From assembly GCF_030690045.1 (NCBI RefSeq), contig NZ_JAUYHK010000011.1, forward strand, positions 715,926-779,925: a DNA stretch of 64,000 nucleotides, in the 5' to 3' direction. Each line of letters opens with the position of its first letter. Positions within the stretch are counted from its first letter, which is position 1. This DNA comes from Thalassospira sp. GTDB lineage: Bacteria; Pseudomonadota; Alphaproteobacteria; Rhodospirillales; Thalassospiraceae. The translations under genes were made by a program, and so were the position numbers. Below are positions 8,045 to 17,071 of this stretch, piece by piece. The notes below the pieces were generated by a model, which saw nothing but the letters and a program-made list of their open reading frames with translations, made no database searches and had not been told where the DNA came from.

Positions 8045-9762
8045 AAGGCCTCATACGCCGACAGAACCGTTGCCATCTGTGCCGTATGTCCGGCGACAAA
8101 CGCCTCGCCATAAACTGTTTCATCCGGATATTCGGTAATCAGCGTCAGCGGCACCTGATGCCGGTCATCAACCGAAACCAGACATGGGAAACCGTTGATG
8201 ATGCGAAAACCGGTTTCACCGGCATGGATTTCATAAAGATCAATCTGCGCCCGGTTAAACGCGACCAGCCCCGGCACCGCCACAAGGTTTCTGGTCACGT
8301 GGTCGATGAAATTTTCGGCGCGTTCGCTCCATCCCGCATGATGGCGCATGATCAGGAAAAATCCCTTTGGCAAGGTCCACATACCAAAACCACGCGGCAC
8401 ATACCCCGACAGGGGCCGGATCCATTCATGCGCCGGATACCCGTGTAAATTGACATGCAACTGTGCGCCGCTCAGACGTTCGGCCTGAACCCGGATTTCC
8501 TTTTCATACAACCGGTCCCCCGTGCGATATTCCAGATCATCGCCCAGCGCGGTATAACGCGCCGCATGGTGCATATGCGCCGGATTATCGGCACATAACC
8601 GTTGATGCACGGCATATCCATCGGGGTTTTCCAGCGGCGAAATTGTAAAATGCGCACCGGGCCGTGCGGCCAGAATTCTGGCCGCACGCAAGGCCCCGAC
8701 AATGCCACTGGTTTCATTGGGATGCTGCCCGCCACTGATCATGACGGCGGCATCACGTCCCCGATGATATCGCGCCCGCAAAGGCCGCCCGGCATAAGAC
8801 CGCGTTTCAAACGTTTCGCCGTCAATCGCCGCCAGTTCATCGCGGATTTGATCGGCTGATAACGGGGCCTGTGCGTCCTCAAGATTTTGGACTGCTCCGC
8901 TACGTTCGGCAACGGCATAAGGCCGCGTTTCAATCATCAGTGTCGGCGCACCATCGCCGTGAATGATTTCCGGGATAATTTGCCCAGGTTGCAACCCCCG
9001 GTCGCCCAAGGGCCGACCCGATTTTTTCTGAAACAATTCCAGCAGGGAAAAATAGAAATCCTCATGCAGGGCTTCATGCAGGCTGATTGCTTCAAACCCG
9101 TATCCACAATTGCGATCCGTACCCGGTAATGTCACCCGGATATTCAATTCCTCAAAATAAGGTTCGCGATGGCCCCAGTCATGACCGGCAATCGCCTGAA
9201 TGCCGGTTGCAAACAGCGCCTCGTAATCGGTTTCTATCCGTTCATCGCGCAGAATGGTCCCATTCGCATCCGTAATCCTGATCCAGCCGGTCGGCGACAC
9301 ACAGCTTTCGCCCACCGCATCCAGATGATGACGATTAGGGGCGAAAACAGAATAATTTGCCCGATGACCATCCGCCCGTGTCAGGGTCACATCATAGACA
9401 AAATCATCCCGTTTGGCCGTCACAAACCGTATTTTCGCATCACCGACAAGCGCCGCCAGCGGATAGGTTTCCAGCAAAAAACGGTTGCCCGCACAGCCGG
9501 TATATTCGGGACAGGCAACAACAATTTCCGAAAATCCGTCCAGCCCGGCATCTTCCAGAAAGAAATGCAAAAGCGGCTTGTAAGCACTGCGAATACGGGC
9601 CTGAACGCCAAAGGTGGCAAGGCTTTGTTCGGCAGAACGGCGGCTGGGTTCGTCTTCAAACAACCATGCCTCGATGGTTTTTCCGCGATGGGTCTCTGCC
9701 CCGAAATCCGCGACAAGACGATCCAGTGTGCGGTCAAACCCGCCCTGATAAATGATGGTCAT
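8008..9762 (-). CDS. M14-family zinc carboxypeptidase-like protein
   Basis: The C-terminal half (from about residue 325) is an M14 metallopeptidase domain. The zinc pair is H347 and E350 in GGQHPNETSG, the third ligand is probably H440 in LHVNLHGYPAHEW, and a likely catalytic glutamate is E544 in LITEYPDET. About 300 N-terminal residues form an unassigned extra domain. No signal peptide is visible, so it is probably cytoplasmic and acts on imported peptides or amide conjugates. It is the last gene of the peptide-type ABC operon; its start overlaps the permease stop as ATGA. The exact substrate cannot be read from sequence. Confidence 0.8.
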   Translation of the reverse strand: MTIIYQGGFDRTLDRLVADFGAETHRGKTIEAWLFEDEPSRRSAEQSLATFGVQARIRSAYKPLLHFFLEDAGLDGFSEIVVACPEYTGCAGNRFLLETYPLAALVGDAKIRFVTAKRDDFVYDVTLTRADGHRANYSVFAPNRHHLDAVGESCVSPTGWIRITDANGTILRDERIETDYEALFATGIQAIAGHDWGHREPYFEELNIRVTLPGTDRNCGYGFEAISLHEALHEDFYFSLLELFQKKSGRPLGDRGLQPGQIIPEIIHGDGAPTLMIETRPYAVAERSGAVQNLEDAQAPLSADQIRDELAAIDGETFETRSYAGRPLRARYHRGRDAAVMISGGQHPNETSGIVGALRAARILAARPGAHFTISPLENPDGYAVHQRLCADNPAHMHHAARYTALGDDLEYRTGDRLYEKEIRVQAERLSGAQLHVNLHGYPAHEWIRPLSGYVPRGFGMWTLPKGFFLIMRHHAGWSERAENFIDHVTRNLVAVPGLVAFNRAQIDLYEIHAGETGFRIINGFPCLVSVDDRHQVPLTLITEYPDETVYGEAFVAGHTAQMATVLSAYEAFQAVLTENIRSS

Positions 9763-10613
9763 TTCGATGTTCTGCCTGTCGGATCAAGACTGTCGCGCAG
9801 CCAGTCCCCCAAAAGATTCAGGCCCAGCACGGTCAAAAGAATGGCAAGCCCGGGAAAGACACTGACCCACCACGCATTCTGAAGATAGGTTCGGCCATCG
9901 GCCAGCATACCGCCCCAACTGGGGATCAGCGGATCAACACCCAACCCCAGAAACGTCAGGCTGCTTTCCAGCAAGATATTGGTAGCGACATTCAACGTCA
10001 TCAGCACAATCACCGGCCCGATCAGATTGGGCAGCAAATGCCGAAATAAAATGCTGCGATCCTTAACGCCAATCGCACGGGCCGACAGAATAAATTCCCG
10101 ATCCCGCAACGACAGAACCAGACCACGCACCAGCCTTGCATATTGCACCCATTGCGACACAATCAGCAAAATGATCATATTGGTCAGGCCGCCACCAACA
10201 ATGGCGATAAAGGTGATCGCCAGAAGAATGAACGGCATGGCAAGCTGCACATCGGCAAAGCGCATGACGATCATGTCCCAGAACCCGCGGTAATACCCGG
10301 AAATCAGGCCCATGATCACGCCGACAACGACCGCCCCGGCAACCGAAACAAACCCGACCTGAAGCGAAATTTTGCCGCCGCCAATCACCCGCGCCAACAC
10401 ATCTCGGCCCAGCGGATCGGTGCCAAACGGATGGCTCCAATCGGCAAAGGGTGGCAGCAGGCGCGCCATCAGATTGATTTTAAAGGCGCTGTCGGGAAAA
10501 ATGAAATCGGAAAACAAAACGGCCAGACACATACCGCCGGTCAGGATCGTACCCAGCACGAATTCCAGACCTTTGAACTGTGCAAACCGCGATGATGAAA
10601 CAGGGGATGACAT
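9759..10613 (-). CDS. Peptide-type ABC transporter permease (DppC-like)
   Basis: A permease of the DppC/OppC family with an N-terminal soluble tail, an HPFGTDPLGRDVLARVI stretch typical of DppC, about six membrane helices, and the EAA-like cytoplasmic loop ARAIGVKDRSILFRHLLPN. The ATG at 10613 was chosen because a GGAG sequence precedes it and it follows the upstream permease stop (10618) closely. It pairs with the DppB-like permease to form the channel. Confidence 0.88.
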   Translation of the reverse strand: MSSPVSSSRFAQFKGLEFVLGTILTGGMCLAVLFSDFIFPDSAFKINLMARLLPPFADWSHPFGTDPLGRDVLARVIGGGKISLQVGFVSVAGAVVVGVIMGLISGYYRGFWDMIVMRFADVQLAMPFILLAITFIAIVGGGLTNMIILLIVSQWVQYARLVRGLVLSLRDREFILSARAIGVKDRSILFRHLLPNLIGPVIVLMTLNVATNILLESSLTFLGLGVDPLIPSWGGMLADGRTYLQNAWWVSVFPGLAILLTVLGLNLLGDWLRDSLDPTGRTSK

Positions 10614-10617
10614 CGGC

Positions 10618-11541
10618 CTACTCCGTCCGGACGCGCGGATCGATAAAGCCATAGGCAATATCGACCAGAAGATTGACAGCAACGATCAACAGCGACAGAA
10701 CGGTAATCACCGCCTGCAACACCGGATAATCACGGGCCCCGACGGCGTCAAAAGCCAGCGTGCCCAGTCCCGGCCAGTTAAACACCCGTTCCACTACCAC
10801 AATCCCGCCCAACAGCGCGCCAAATTGCAAACCGAAATAGGTAATCAGCGGAATGGCACAATTGCGCAGGGCATGTTTGTACAGCACGACATTTTCGCTA
10901 AGCCCCTTGGCGCGGGCCACCATGATGTATTGCGATTGCAGGGTTTCAAGCATCGACGTCCGGACAAGCCGCACATTGGTCGCCGTCAGGATGATTCCCA
11001 TGGTCAGGGCAGGCATGATGAAACTCATCGCGCCGTCCATGCCGCTGGGCGGCAACCATTGCAGGGTGATCGAAAACAACAGAACCATCATGATCGCCAG
11101 CCAGAAATTCGGAAAGGATAAGCCGACCAGCGACAGGATGCGGATCATCTGATCTGGCCATTTCCCACGCGATACTGCCGCCTGAATGCCCAGCGGGATC
11201 GACACCGCAATCGACACCACCAAAGATGCCAGGGCCAACAACAGGGTGGCAGGCAAGGCCGCGCCGACCAGTTTGACAACCGGGGTGCCCCCCAAAAAAC
11301 TGCGCCCGAAATCAAGGGTAACCAGCCCCGTCAGAAATCCCCAATACTGAGCAAAAAAGGACTGGTTCAGGCCCAACGCCTCGCGGATGCGCACCAGATC
11401 GGCCTCGGTCACGCTGCCTGACCCTTGCGTCAACATCAACGCCGGATCCCCGGTCAGGCGGATGGCAAAGGCCACAATCAGCGTCACCGCCAGAATGACA
11501 AATACCGCTTGTGCGAAACGTTTGATAAGAAAACCGACCAA
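10618..11541 (-). CDS. Peptide-type ABC transporter permease (DppB-like)
   Basis: A DppB/OppB-family permease starting FLIKRFAQAVFVILAVTLIVAF, with the family segments LNQSFFAQYWGFLTGLVTLDFGRSF and the EAA loop VARAKGLSENVVLYKHALRN. I chose the TTG at 11541, which has AAGGA eight bases upstream. An earlier in-frame GTG at 11580 lies inside the stem-loop that follows the binding-protein gene. It forms the transmembrane pore with the DppC-like partner. Confidence 0.85.
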   Translation of the reverse strand: MVGFLIKRFAQAVFVILAVTLIVAFAIRLTGDPALMLTQGSGSVTEADLVRIREALGLNQSFFAQYWGFLTGLVTLDFGRSFLGGTPVVKLVGAALPATLLLALASLVVSIAVSIPLGIQAAVSRGKWPDQMIRILSLVGLSFPNFWLAIMMVLLFSITLQWLPPSGMDGAMSFIMPALTMGIILTATNVRLVRTSMLETLQSQYIMVARAKGLSENVVLYKHALRNCAIPLITYFGLQFGALLGGIVVVERVFNWPGLGTLAFDAVGARDYPVLQAVITVLSLLIVAVNLLVDIAYGFIDPRVRTE

Positions 11542-11566
11542 GGGCCCCGTCCTTATTGTAAGGATA

Positions 11567-11595
11567 AATGCCGCCCGCACCAGACGGGCGGCATT
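11567..11595 (-). terminator. Strong intercistronic stem-loop after the binding-protein gene
   Basis: Perfect 11-base arms AATGCCGCCCG and CGGGCGGCATT enclose a 7-base loop, immediately after the binding-protein stop on the minus strand. There is no real T-run, so it probably stabilises the binding-protein mRNA or causes partial termination, setting its excess over the permeases. Confidence 0.7.
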
Positions 11596-11604
11596 CCTGT
11601 TGTG

Positions 11605-13137
11605 TTAGTCAACGCTGACATTGGTCAGTCGCAAACGGCTGTCCGGCACACCTTCAAAATTCTTGACGCGCTTGTTCACGCCAAAAATGGCGTTCAGGTT
11701 ATAAAGCGGCATTTCCAAAGCCCGATCTGCCGTATAATGCGCAATGGATTTCAGGATTTCCTCGCGTTTGGCCTGATCAGTGATGGCGCGCTGAGATTCC
11801 AGCAACGCATCAAGTTCCGCGTCGCTGTCATACGGGTTCCATTTTTCGCCGCTGTGATACATCGAATACGCCGTATTGTCGTAATCCAGCGTCCAGCCGC
11901 CCCATGATTGCTGGAACATCTCGCCGGTTTTGCCGGTCGGAATGATGTCGTTCAACAACACATTGGTTTCATAGGGCTGGATCGTCGCATTAAGACCGAT
12001 AACCTGAAGATAGCTGGCGACAGCCTGTACCACTTCGTTAAAGGTCGCGTCATTGCCGCGAATATCAATTTGCAGGCTTGCACCCGGTGCGACCCCGGCT
12101 TCGGCCAAAAGGGCCATCGCCTGTTCCGGATCATAGGGCAGCGGCACCATGTCCGGGTCATTACCAAACGACAATTCACCCTGGAAACTGGCAATCGGCG
12201 ATGCCTGTCCACCCAAAATCGACTGAATGATCATCTCGCGGTCCACACCCAGAATCAGTGCCTTGCGCACCTTCTCATCGGCTGTAATGCCGTTGGCGGT
12301 GTTGAAACGCAGGGCGACAACCGTCGGGCTGGCGACACTGACCACAGCAAGTTTGTCATCGGCTTCGATGGTCGGAATCATGCCAATCGGAATGGTCGGC
12401 GGAATCACGATATCAACCCGGCCCGCCTGCAATTCGGCAACGGCGGTAGCCGGTTCGGTGATAAACCGGTATTCAAGGTTCGACAATTTGGGTGCACCGC
12501 CCCAATGATCGGCAAAGGCTTCAAGCTTGATGCCGATTTTCGGTTCGTAGGACACAAATTTGAACGGCCCTGTGCCGACCGGATTGACGTTGAAATAATC
12601 GTCGCCCTGTTCGGTGATGTATTTCGGCGGCACGATCATCGCCCCGTACCCCGCCAATTTGGTCAGCAAAACCGGATCGGGCGCAGTCAGGTTAAAATCA
12701 ACCGTCAGATCGTCGATCACATCAACCGAACTGATCGCGATATAGTTTGACCGTTGCGGGCCTTTGGCGCCTTCTTCGCCCAACAGGCGGTCAAAGGTGA
12801 ATTTCACGGCATCGGCATTAAACGGTTCGCCATTGTGAAAAGTGACATTTTCGCGCAGATGAAACCGGATTTTTTTGCCGTCTTCGGAAACATCCCACGA
12901 CGTCGCCAGCCCCGGCACCAGTTTGGCATCCGGCCCGCGATAGGTCAGGCCATCATAAATATTGGTCGAAACAGATGCCCAGTTGACCAGAAACGTGTCA
13001 ATCGGGTCCCAACTGCCGGGGTCTTGCGGCGACGAAACAATCAGTGTTCCTTCAGCCTGTGCCGGGGCAGTTGCAAAAACGCCCCCCGTCAGGGCAAGCG
13101 CCAGCAGCGCTGCCTGTAATCCCTTTTTCTTCACCAT
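11605..13137 (-). CDS. Peptide-type ABC transporter substrate-binding protein (family 5)
   Basis: This 510-residue protein has a clear signal peptide (MVKKKGLQAALLALALTGG... cut near AQA-EG). It then shows the family 5 extracellular solute-binding fold: SSPQDPGSWDP, LATSWDVSEDGKKIRFHLRE, GEPFNADAVKFTFDRL, YEPKIGIKLEAFADHWGG. It delivers a peptide-like ligand to the DppBC-like pore. It lies between the ATPase gene and the permeases, with a strong stem-loop after it. Family 5 proteins also bind nickel chelates, opines and glutathione, so the ligand is open. Confidence 0.9.
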   Translation of the reverse strand: MVKKKGLQAALLALALTGGVFATAPAQAEGTLIVSSPQDPGSWDPIDTFLVNWASVSTNIYDGLTYRGPDAKLVPGLATSWDVSEDGKKIRFHLRENVTFHNGEPFNADAVKFTFDRLLGEEGAKGPQRSNYIAISSVDVIDDLTVDFNLTAPDPVLLTKLAGYGAMIVPPKYITEQGDDYFNVNPVGTGPFKFVSYEPKIGIKLEAFADHWGGAPKLSNLEYRFITEPATAVAELQAGRVDIVIPPTIPIGMIPTIEADDKLAVVSVASPTVVALRFNTANGITADEKVRKALILGVDREMIIQSILGGQASPIASFQGELSFGNDPDMVPLPYDPEQAMALLAEAGVAPGASLQIDIRGNDATFNEVVQAVASYLQVIGLNATIQPYETNVLLNDIIPTGKTGEMFQQSWGGWTLDYDNTAYSMYHSGEKWNPYDSDAELDALLESQRAITDQAKREEILKSIAHYTADRALEMPLYNLNAIFGVNKRVKNFEGVPDSRLRLTNVSVD

Positions 13138-13176
13138 GCCATTCTCTCCTGTTGCGAAAACCCGAATTTCAGACGA

Positions 13177-15003
13177 TCAGACGGCCACGAAATGACCGGG
13201 GGCGATTTCCCTGTGAACAAGGAGATCGGGCTCATCCCCGACCCGCCGGACAGGGCTTGGAATTTCCCCTTCCAGCAAAACACGATTATGGGCGCGGCGC
13301 GGATCGGCAACCGGAACGGCGGCCAGCAAGCGCTGCGTATAGGGGTGGGACGGCGTTTCAAAAACCTGACGGCGGGTACCCAGTTCCGCCATCTGGCCCA
13401 GATACAGAACCGCAACCCGGTGGCTCATCTTTTCGACAACCGCCATGTCATGGCTGATGAAAAGATAGGAAAGTCCGCGTTCTTCCTGCAATTCCATAAA
13501 CAGATTGATGATTTGCGCCTGGATCGACACATCAAGGGCCGACAAGGCCTCGTCGGCAATAATCAGTTCCGGATCGGATGCCAGCGCCCGTGCAATGCAA
13601 ATGCGTTGGCGCTGGCCGCCCGAAAATTCATGCGGATACCGGCCGGCGCAACTGATTGGCAACCCCACCCGTTCCAGCAGGGCATCCACCCGCTTGCCGA
13701 TCTGTTTTTCATCCATGATCAAATGATGGGTGCGGATCGGCTCGGCAATCGAAAATCCGATTTTCTGGCGCGGATCAAGGGATGCAAACGGATCCTGAAA
13801 AATATACTGGATTTTCTGGCGCAGTTTCTGGCGTTCACCCTTGTTCATCGCGGCAAGGGAACGATCCCTGAAAAAAACATCGCCACTGGTCGCATCCTGC
13901 AATTGCTGGATCGTGCGGCCAATCGTCGATTTGCCGGATCCGGATTCCCCGACAAGAGCAAGGGTTTCACCGGGATAAATATCAAAACTGACCTTTTCAA
14001 CAGCATGTACCCGATGGGTCACACCGCCAAAAAATCCCTTTTTGATATCAAATCGCGTCACCAGATCGCGGACCGACAGGATCGGTTTTTTGTCATATTG
14101 CACGGTGTTTTGCACATGTTCGGTACCCATGCATTTCGGGATATTGCCCTCCATGACAATGACCGGAAACCGTTTGGGAAAATCTTCACCCGCCATACTG
14201 CCCAGCCGGGGCACAGCCCCCAGCAAGGTCTGGGTATAGGGATGGGACGGATGGGCGAAAATATCGGCAACCGGGCCTTCTTCAACCTTCTTGCCCTTCC
14301 ACATCACCACAACATCATCGGCGACTTCGGCAACAACCCCCATATCATGGGTGATAAACACCACCGCCATACCCAGTTCTTTTTGCAAATCCTGAATAAT
14401 CCCCAGAATTTGCGCCTGAATGGTCACATCAAGGGCGGTTGTCGGTTCATCGGCAATCAACAGCCGGGGGCCACAGGCCAGCGACATCGCAATCATCACC
14501 CGCTGGCGCATGCCGCCGGACAATTGATGGGGATAACGATGCAAAAGGTCTTTGGCATCGGGCAGGCGTACCATATCCAAAAGCCGTTTGGCCTCGGCCA
14601 TTGCCGACGTTTTCGCCATGCCTTCATGCAGGATCAGGGTTTCGGTGATCTGGTCGCCAATCGTAAAAACCGGATTAAGCGACGTCATCGGTTCCTGAAA
14701 GATCATGGCAATTTCCTTGCCACGAATGGCTCGCATCTCCTTTTGCGTCAGCGACAATAAATCAACCGTTCCCCGGTTCCCGGCAAACATGATTTTACCG
14801 CTGGCATAGCTGCCCCCCATCATGTCGGCAAGACGCATCACCGACAACGATGTCACCGATTTTCCGGAACCCGATTCCCCGACAATCGCCAAAGTCCGAC
14901 CAGCCGCAACAGAAAAACCCAGATTTTCGACAACACGCGACGACCCGAATTCAACAGAAAGATTATCGACACTCAAAAGCGGAGAAGATGCAGCTTCGGT
15001 CAC
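13177..15003 (-). CDS. Fused double-ATPase subunit of peptide-type ABC transporter (DppD-DppF/GsiA-like)
   Basis: Two complete oligopeptide-type ABC ATPase domains are fused. Each has a GESGSGKS Walker A; the first has signature LSGGMRQR and Walker B LLIADEP, the second signature FSGGQRQR and LIIADEA. The second Walker B thus ends in Ala where Pro is usual. Each domain ends in the oligopeptide extension ([15 protein letters not shown] and [15 protein letters not shown]). The GTG at 15003 has AGGA seven bases upstream and is preferred to an ATG at 15030 that has no ribosome site. It is the first gene of the five-gene operon. Confidence 0.88.
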   Translation of the reverse strand: MTEAASSPLLSVDNLSVEFGSSRVVENLGFSVAAGRTLAIVGESGSGKSVTSLSVMRLADMMGGSYASGKIMFAGNRGTVDLLSLTQKEMRAIRGKEIAMIFQEPMTSLNPVFTIGDQITETLILHEGMAKTSAMAEAKRLLDMVRLPDAKDLLHRYPHQLSGGMRQRVMIAMSLACGPRLLIADEPTTALDVTIQAQILGIIQDLQKELGMAVVFITHDMGVVAEVADDVVVMWKGKKVEEGPVADIFAHPSHPYTQTLLGAVPRLGSMAGEDFPKRFPVIVMEGNIPKCMGTEHVQNTVQYDKKPILSVRDLVTRFDIKKGFFGGVTHRVHAVEKVSFDIYPGETLALVGESGSGKSTIGRTIQQLQDATSGDVFFRDRSLAAMNKGERQKLRQKIQYIFQDPFASLDPRQKIGFSIAEPIRTHHLIMDEKQIGKRVDALLERVGLPISCAGRYPHEFSGGQRQRICIARALASDPELIIADEALSALDVSIQAQIINLFMELQEERGLSYLFISHDMAVVEKMSHRVAVLYLGQMAELGTRRQVFETPSHPYTQRLLAAVPVADPRRAHNRVLLEGEIPSPVRRVGDEPDLLVHREIAPGHFVAV

Positions 15004-15407
15004 GCAAATATCCTCGTAAAATGTCGGCATTCGATGAAAAAGTAAGGGGCGCGATCAGGGATGCGTTTCAGGAAACAATGACACACGGCGCAGCCTGAAT
15101 CCGGCATGTGCCCCCGGCTTCATGCCTGCGGTTGCAACGCATTCGTGTCGCCCGGATGACCTGATGCCCGTCATATCCCGCCTCATCCTGATCTGATTTT
15201 GTAGACTGTATATTGTTTATGATTCGATATCAGCATTTATTCGACATTTCGTCAACAAATCGATGATCAGGGCAAATTGACATACCGCATGGCATCCACA
15301 TTCCACTCCGTGGTTAAATCCCCGGCATGGGACCGCAGGACGACGTCGCACAGGTCGCTGGCGAAATGATCGCCCCAAACCCGGAACCCTATATAAGGAG
15401 ATTCTTG
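15004..15407. other. Divergent promoter region, no gene seen
   Basis: About 400 bases separate the divergent ATPase and alcohol dehydrogenase genes. The part around 15195-15260 is distinctly A/T-rich (TTGTAGACTG, TATATTGTTTATG), as expected for promoters, but I could not fix a convincing -35/-10 pair or operator. Open frames here are short and lack family features. Confidence 0.4.
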
Positions 15408-16484
15408 ATGGCCATGATGAAAGCAGCGATTTTTGTCGAACCCGGACGCATCGTGCTGGATGACAAACCGATCCCCGATGTCGGGCCGATGGATGCTCTG
15501 ATCCGCATTACCACCACCACCATTTGCGGCACCGATGTGCATATCCTCAAAGGCGAATATCCGGTTGCCAAGGGTCTGACCATCGGTCATGAACCCGTCG
15601 GGATCATTGAAAAACTGGGGTCCGGTGTTGAAGGATACCACGAAGGTCAGCGCGTGATTGCCGGTGCAATCACGCCCAGCGGCCATAGTTACGCCTGCCT
15701 GTGTGGCTGCCATTCACAGGATGGGGCCGGAACAAAACACGGTTTCAAGGCAATGGGCGGCTGGCGGTTTGGCAATACCATTGACGGTTGTCAGGCCGAA
15801 TATGTTCTGGTGCCCGACGCCATGACGAATTTAAGCCCGGTGCCCGATGGTTTAAGCGACGAACAGGTTCTGATGTGCCCCGACATCATGTCCACCGGCT
15901 TTTCCGGGGCCGAAAGCGGCAAGGTACGAATTGGCGATACCGTGGTTGTCTTTGCATTGGGCCCGATTGGCCTGTGCGCTGTTGCCGGGGCCAAACTGAT
16001 GGGGGCGACTACCATCATAGGTGTTGATACCGTGCCTGAACGCATGGCAATTGCCAAAAAAATGGGGGCGGATCATGTGATTGATTTCAAAAAATCCGAC
16101 CCGGTCGAGGAAATCATGCGCCTGACGGATGGCCGGGGTGTCGATGTCGCTATCGAGGCCCTTGGCACCCAGGCCACCTTTGAAGCAGGCCTGAATGCCC
16201 TGCGTCCGGGTGGCACCCTGTCCAGTCTGGGGGTTTATTCCGGCGATTTGCGCATTCCGCTGGGCGCGTTTGCCGCCGGTCTGGGCGATCATAAAATCAT
16301 CACCACCCTGTGCCCCGGCGGCAAGGAACGCATGCGTCGCCTGATTGATGTTGTCGCGTCGAACCGCGTCGATCTGCGCCCGATGGTCACCCATCGCTTT
16401 ACCCTTGATCAGATCGAAGACGCCTATGATCTGTTTTCCCATCAACGTGATGGTGTTTTAAAGGTCGCGATTACTCCGGCATAA
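15408..16484 (+). CDS. Zinc-dependent alcohol dehydrogenase (secondary-alcohol type)
   Basis: This 358-residue medium-chain dehydrogenase keeps the catalytic zinc ligands (CGTD around residue 38, GHEP around 60) and a Rossmann motif ALGPIGLCAVAGAKLMGA. The segment GGWRFGNTIDGCQAEYVLVPDA is typical of the secondary-alcohol dehydrogenase group. The lobe that binds structural zinc in other members is altered to ACLCGCHSQDG, so structural zinc is doubtful. AAGGAG precedes the ATG. It appears monocistronic, ended by the stem-loop at 16504. The physiological alcohol is unknown. Confidence 0.85.
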   Translation: MAMMKAAIFVEPGRIVLDDKPIPDVGPMDALIRITTTTICGTDVHILKGEYPVAKGLTIGHEPVGIIEKLGSGVEGYHEGQRVIAGAITPSGHSYACLCGCHSQDGAGTKHGFKAMGGWRFGNTIDGCQAEYVLVPDAMTNLSPVPDGLSDEQVLMCPDIMSTGFSGAESGKVRIGDTVVVFALGPIGLCAVAGAKLMGATTIIGVDTVPERMAIAKKMGADHVIDFKKSDPVEEIMRLTDGRGVDVAIEALGTQATFEAGLNALRPGGTLSSLGVYSGDLRIPLGAFAAGLGDHKIITTLCPGGKERMRRLIDVVASNRVDLRPMVTHRFTLDQIEDAYDLFSHQRDGVLKVAITPA

Positions 16485-16503
16485 TGACACAGGATAACAT
16501 TGT

Positions 16504-16532
16504 AAATATCCCCGCCAGACGAGGGGATATTT
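16504..16532 (+). terminator. Stem-loop after the alcohol dehydrogenase
   Basis: Perfect 10-base arms AAATATCCCC and GGGGATATTT with a 9-base loop begin 20 bases after the stop codon. The A/T ends make it usable as a terminator in both directions. Confidence 0.65.
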
Positions 16533-16614
16533 ATATCCGGCTGGCACTATGACCCTTAATCTGCCATATTATGCAGGCTTTATCGGGTTTGGATCCCTCA
16601 GAACAACATATGCC

Positions 16615-16995
16615 ATGACCGACATATTTCATCTGTTTTGCAAACATTGCCTGCGCGCCTTGTCGGATCGGCGCGGGCTGTCGATTTGCCTGATGTTGGC
16701 CCTTGTTTTATCGGGCATGTCGCATTTTGCTCCACCCTTGGGGCAAACAACCTCTGCCACCCACCACGCCACAATGTCCCATCATCAACATCACACCTCA
16801 TCCCCGGATAACAGCACCGCCGATCCCCTCGCGGTCAATCATCACGGACATGGTATTTGCGGCCTGTGCGTGCCGGTCATGCCCCTGATCACCGCACAGA
16901 TCGGCATCATAAATCCGACATGGCGGCATCCGGGCAATCATATCGCCCGCGCCTTTACACCATCCCTGCCGCAACAGCCTCCGCAAACCGTGTAA
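16615..16995 (+). CDS. Small His-rich exported or membrane protein, probably copper-linked
   Basis: About 126 residues from the ATG at 16615; an earlier in-frame ATG at 16549 would add 22 residues of non-signal character. It has one hydrophobic segment (GLSICLMLALVLSGMSHFAPPL), then a periplasmic histidine-rich stretch (HHATMSHHQHHT, NHHGHGICGLCVP). His clusters plus a C-x-x-C pair suggest metal binding. It directly precedes a Tat-exported multicopper oxidase, so copper handling is the best guess. No named family was recognised. Confidence 0.6.
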   Translation: MTDIFHLFCKHCLRALSDRRGLSICLMLALVLSGMSHFAPPLGQTTSATHHATMSHHQHHTSSPDNSTADPLAVNHHGHGICGLCVPVMPLITAQIGIINPTWRHPGNHIARAFTPSLPQQPPQTV

Positions 16996-17071
16996 CGCCA
17001 TTTGACAGCAACCCCGGACAAGGTGCTGCACCGCGTCCGGTATGTTTTTGATCGTTACACAGGATAATCTC

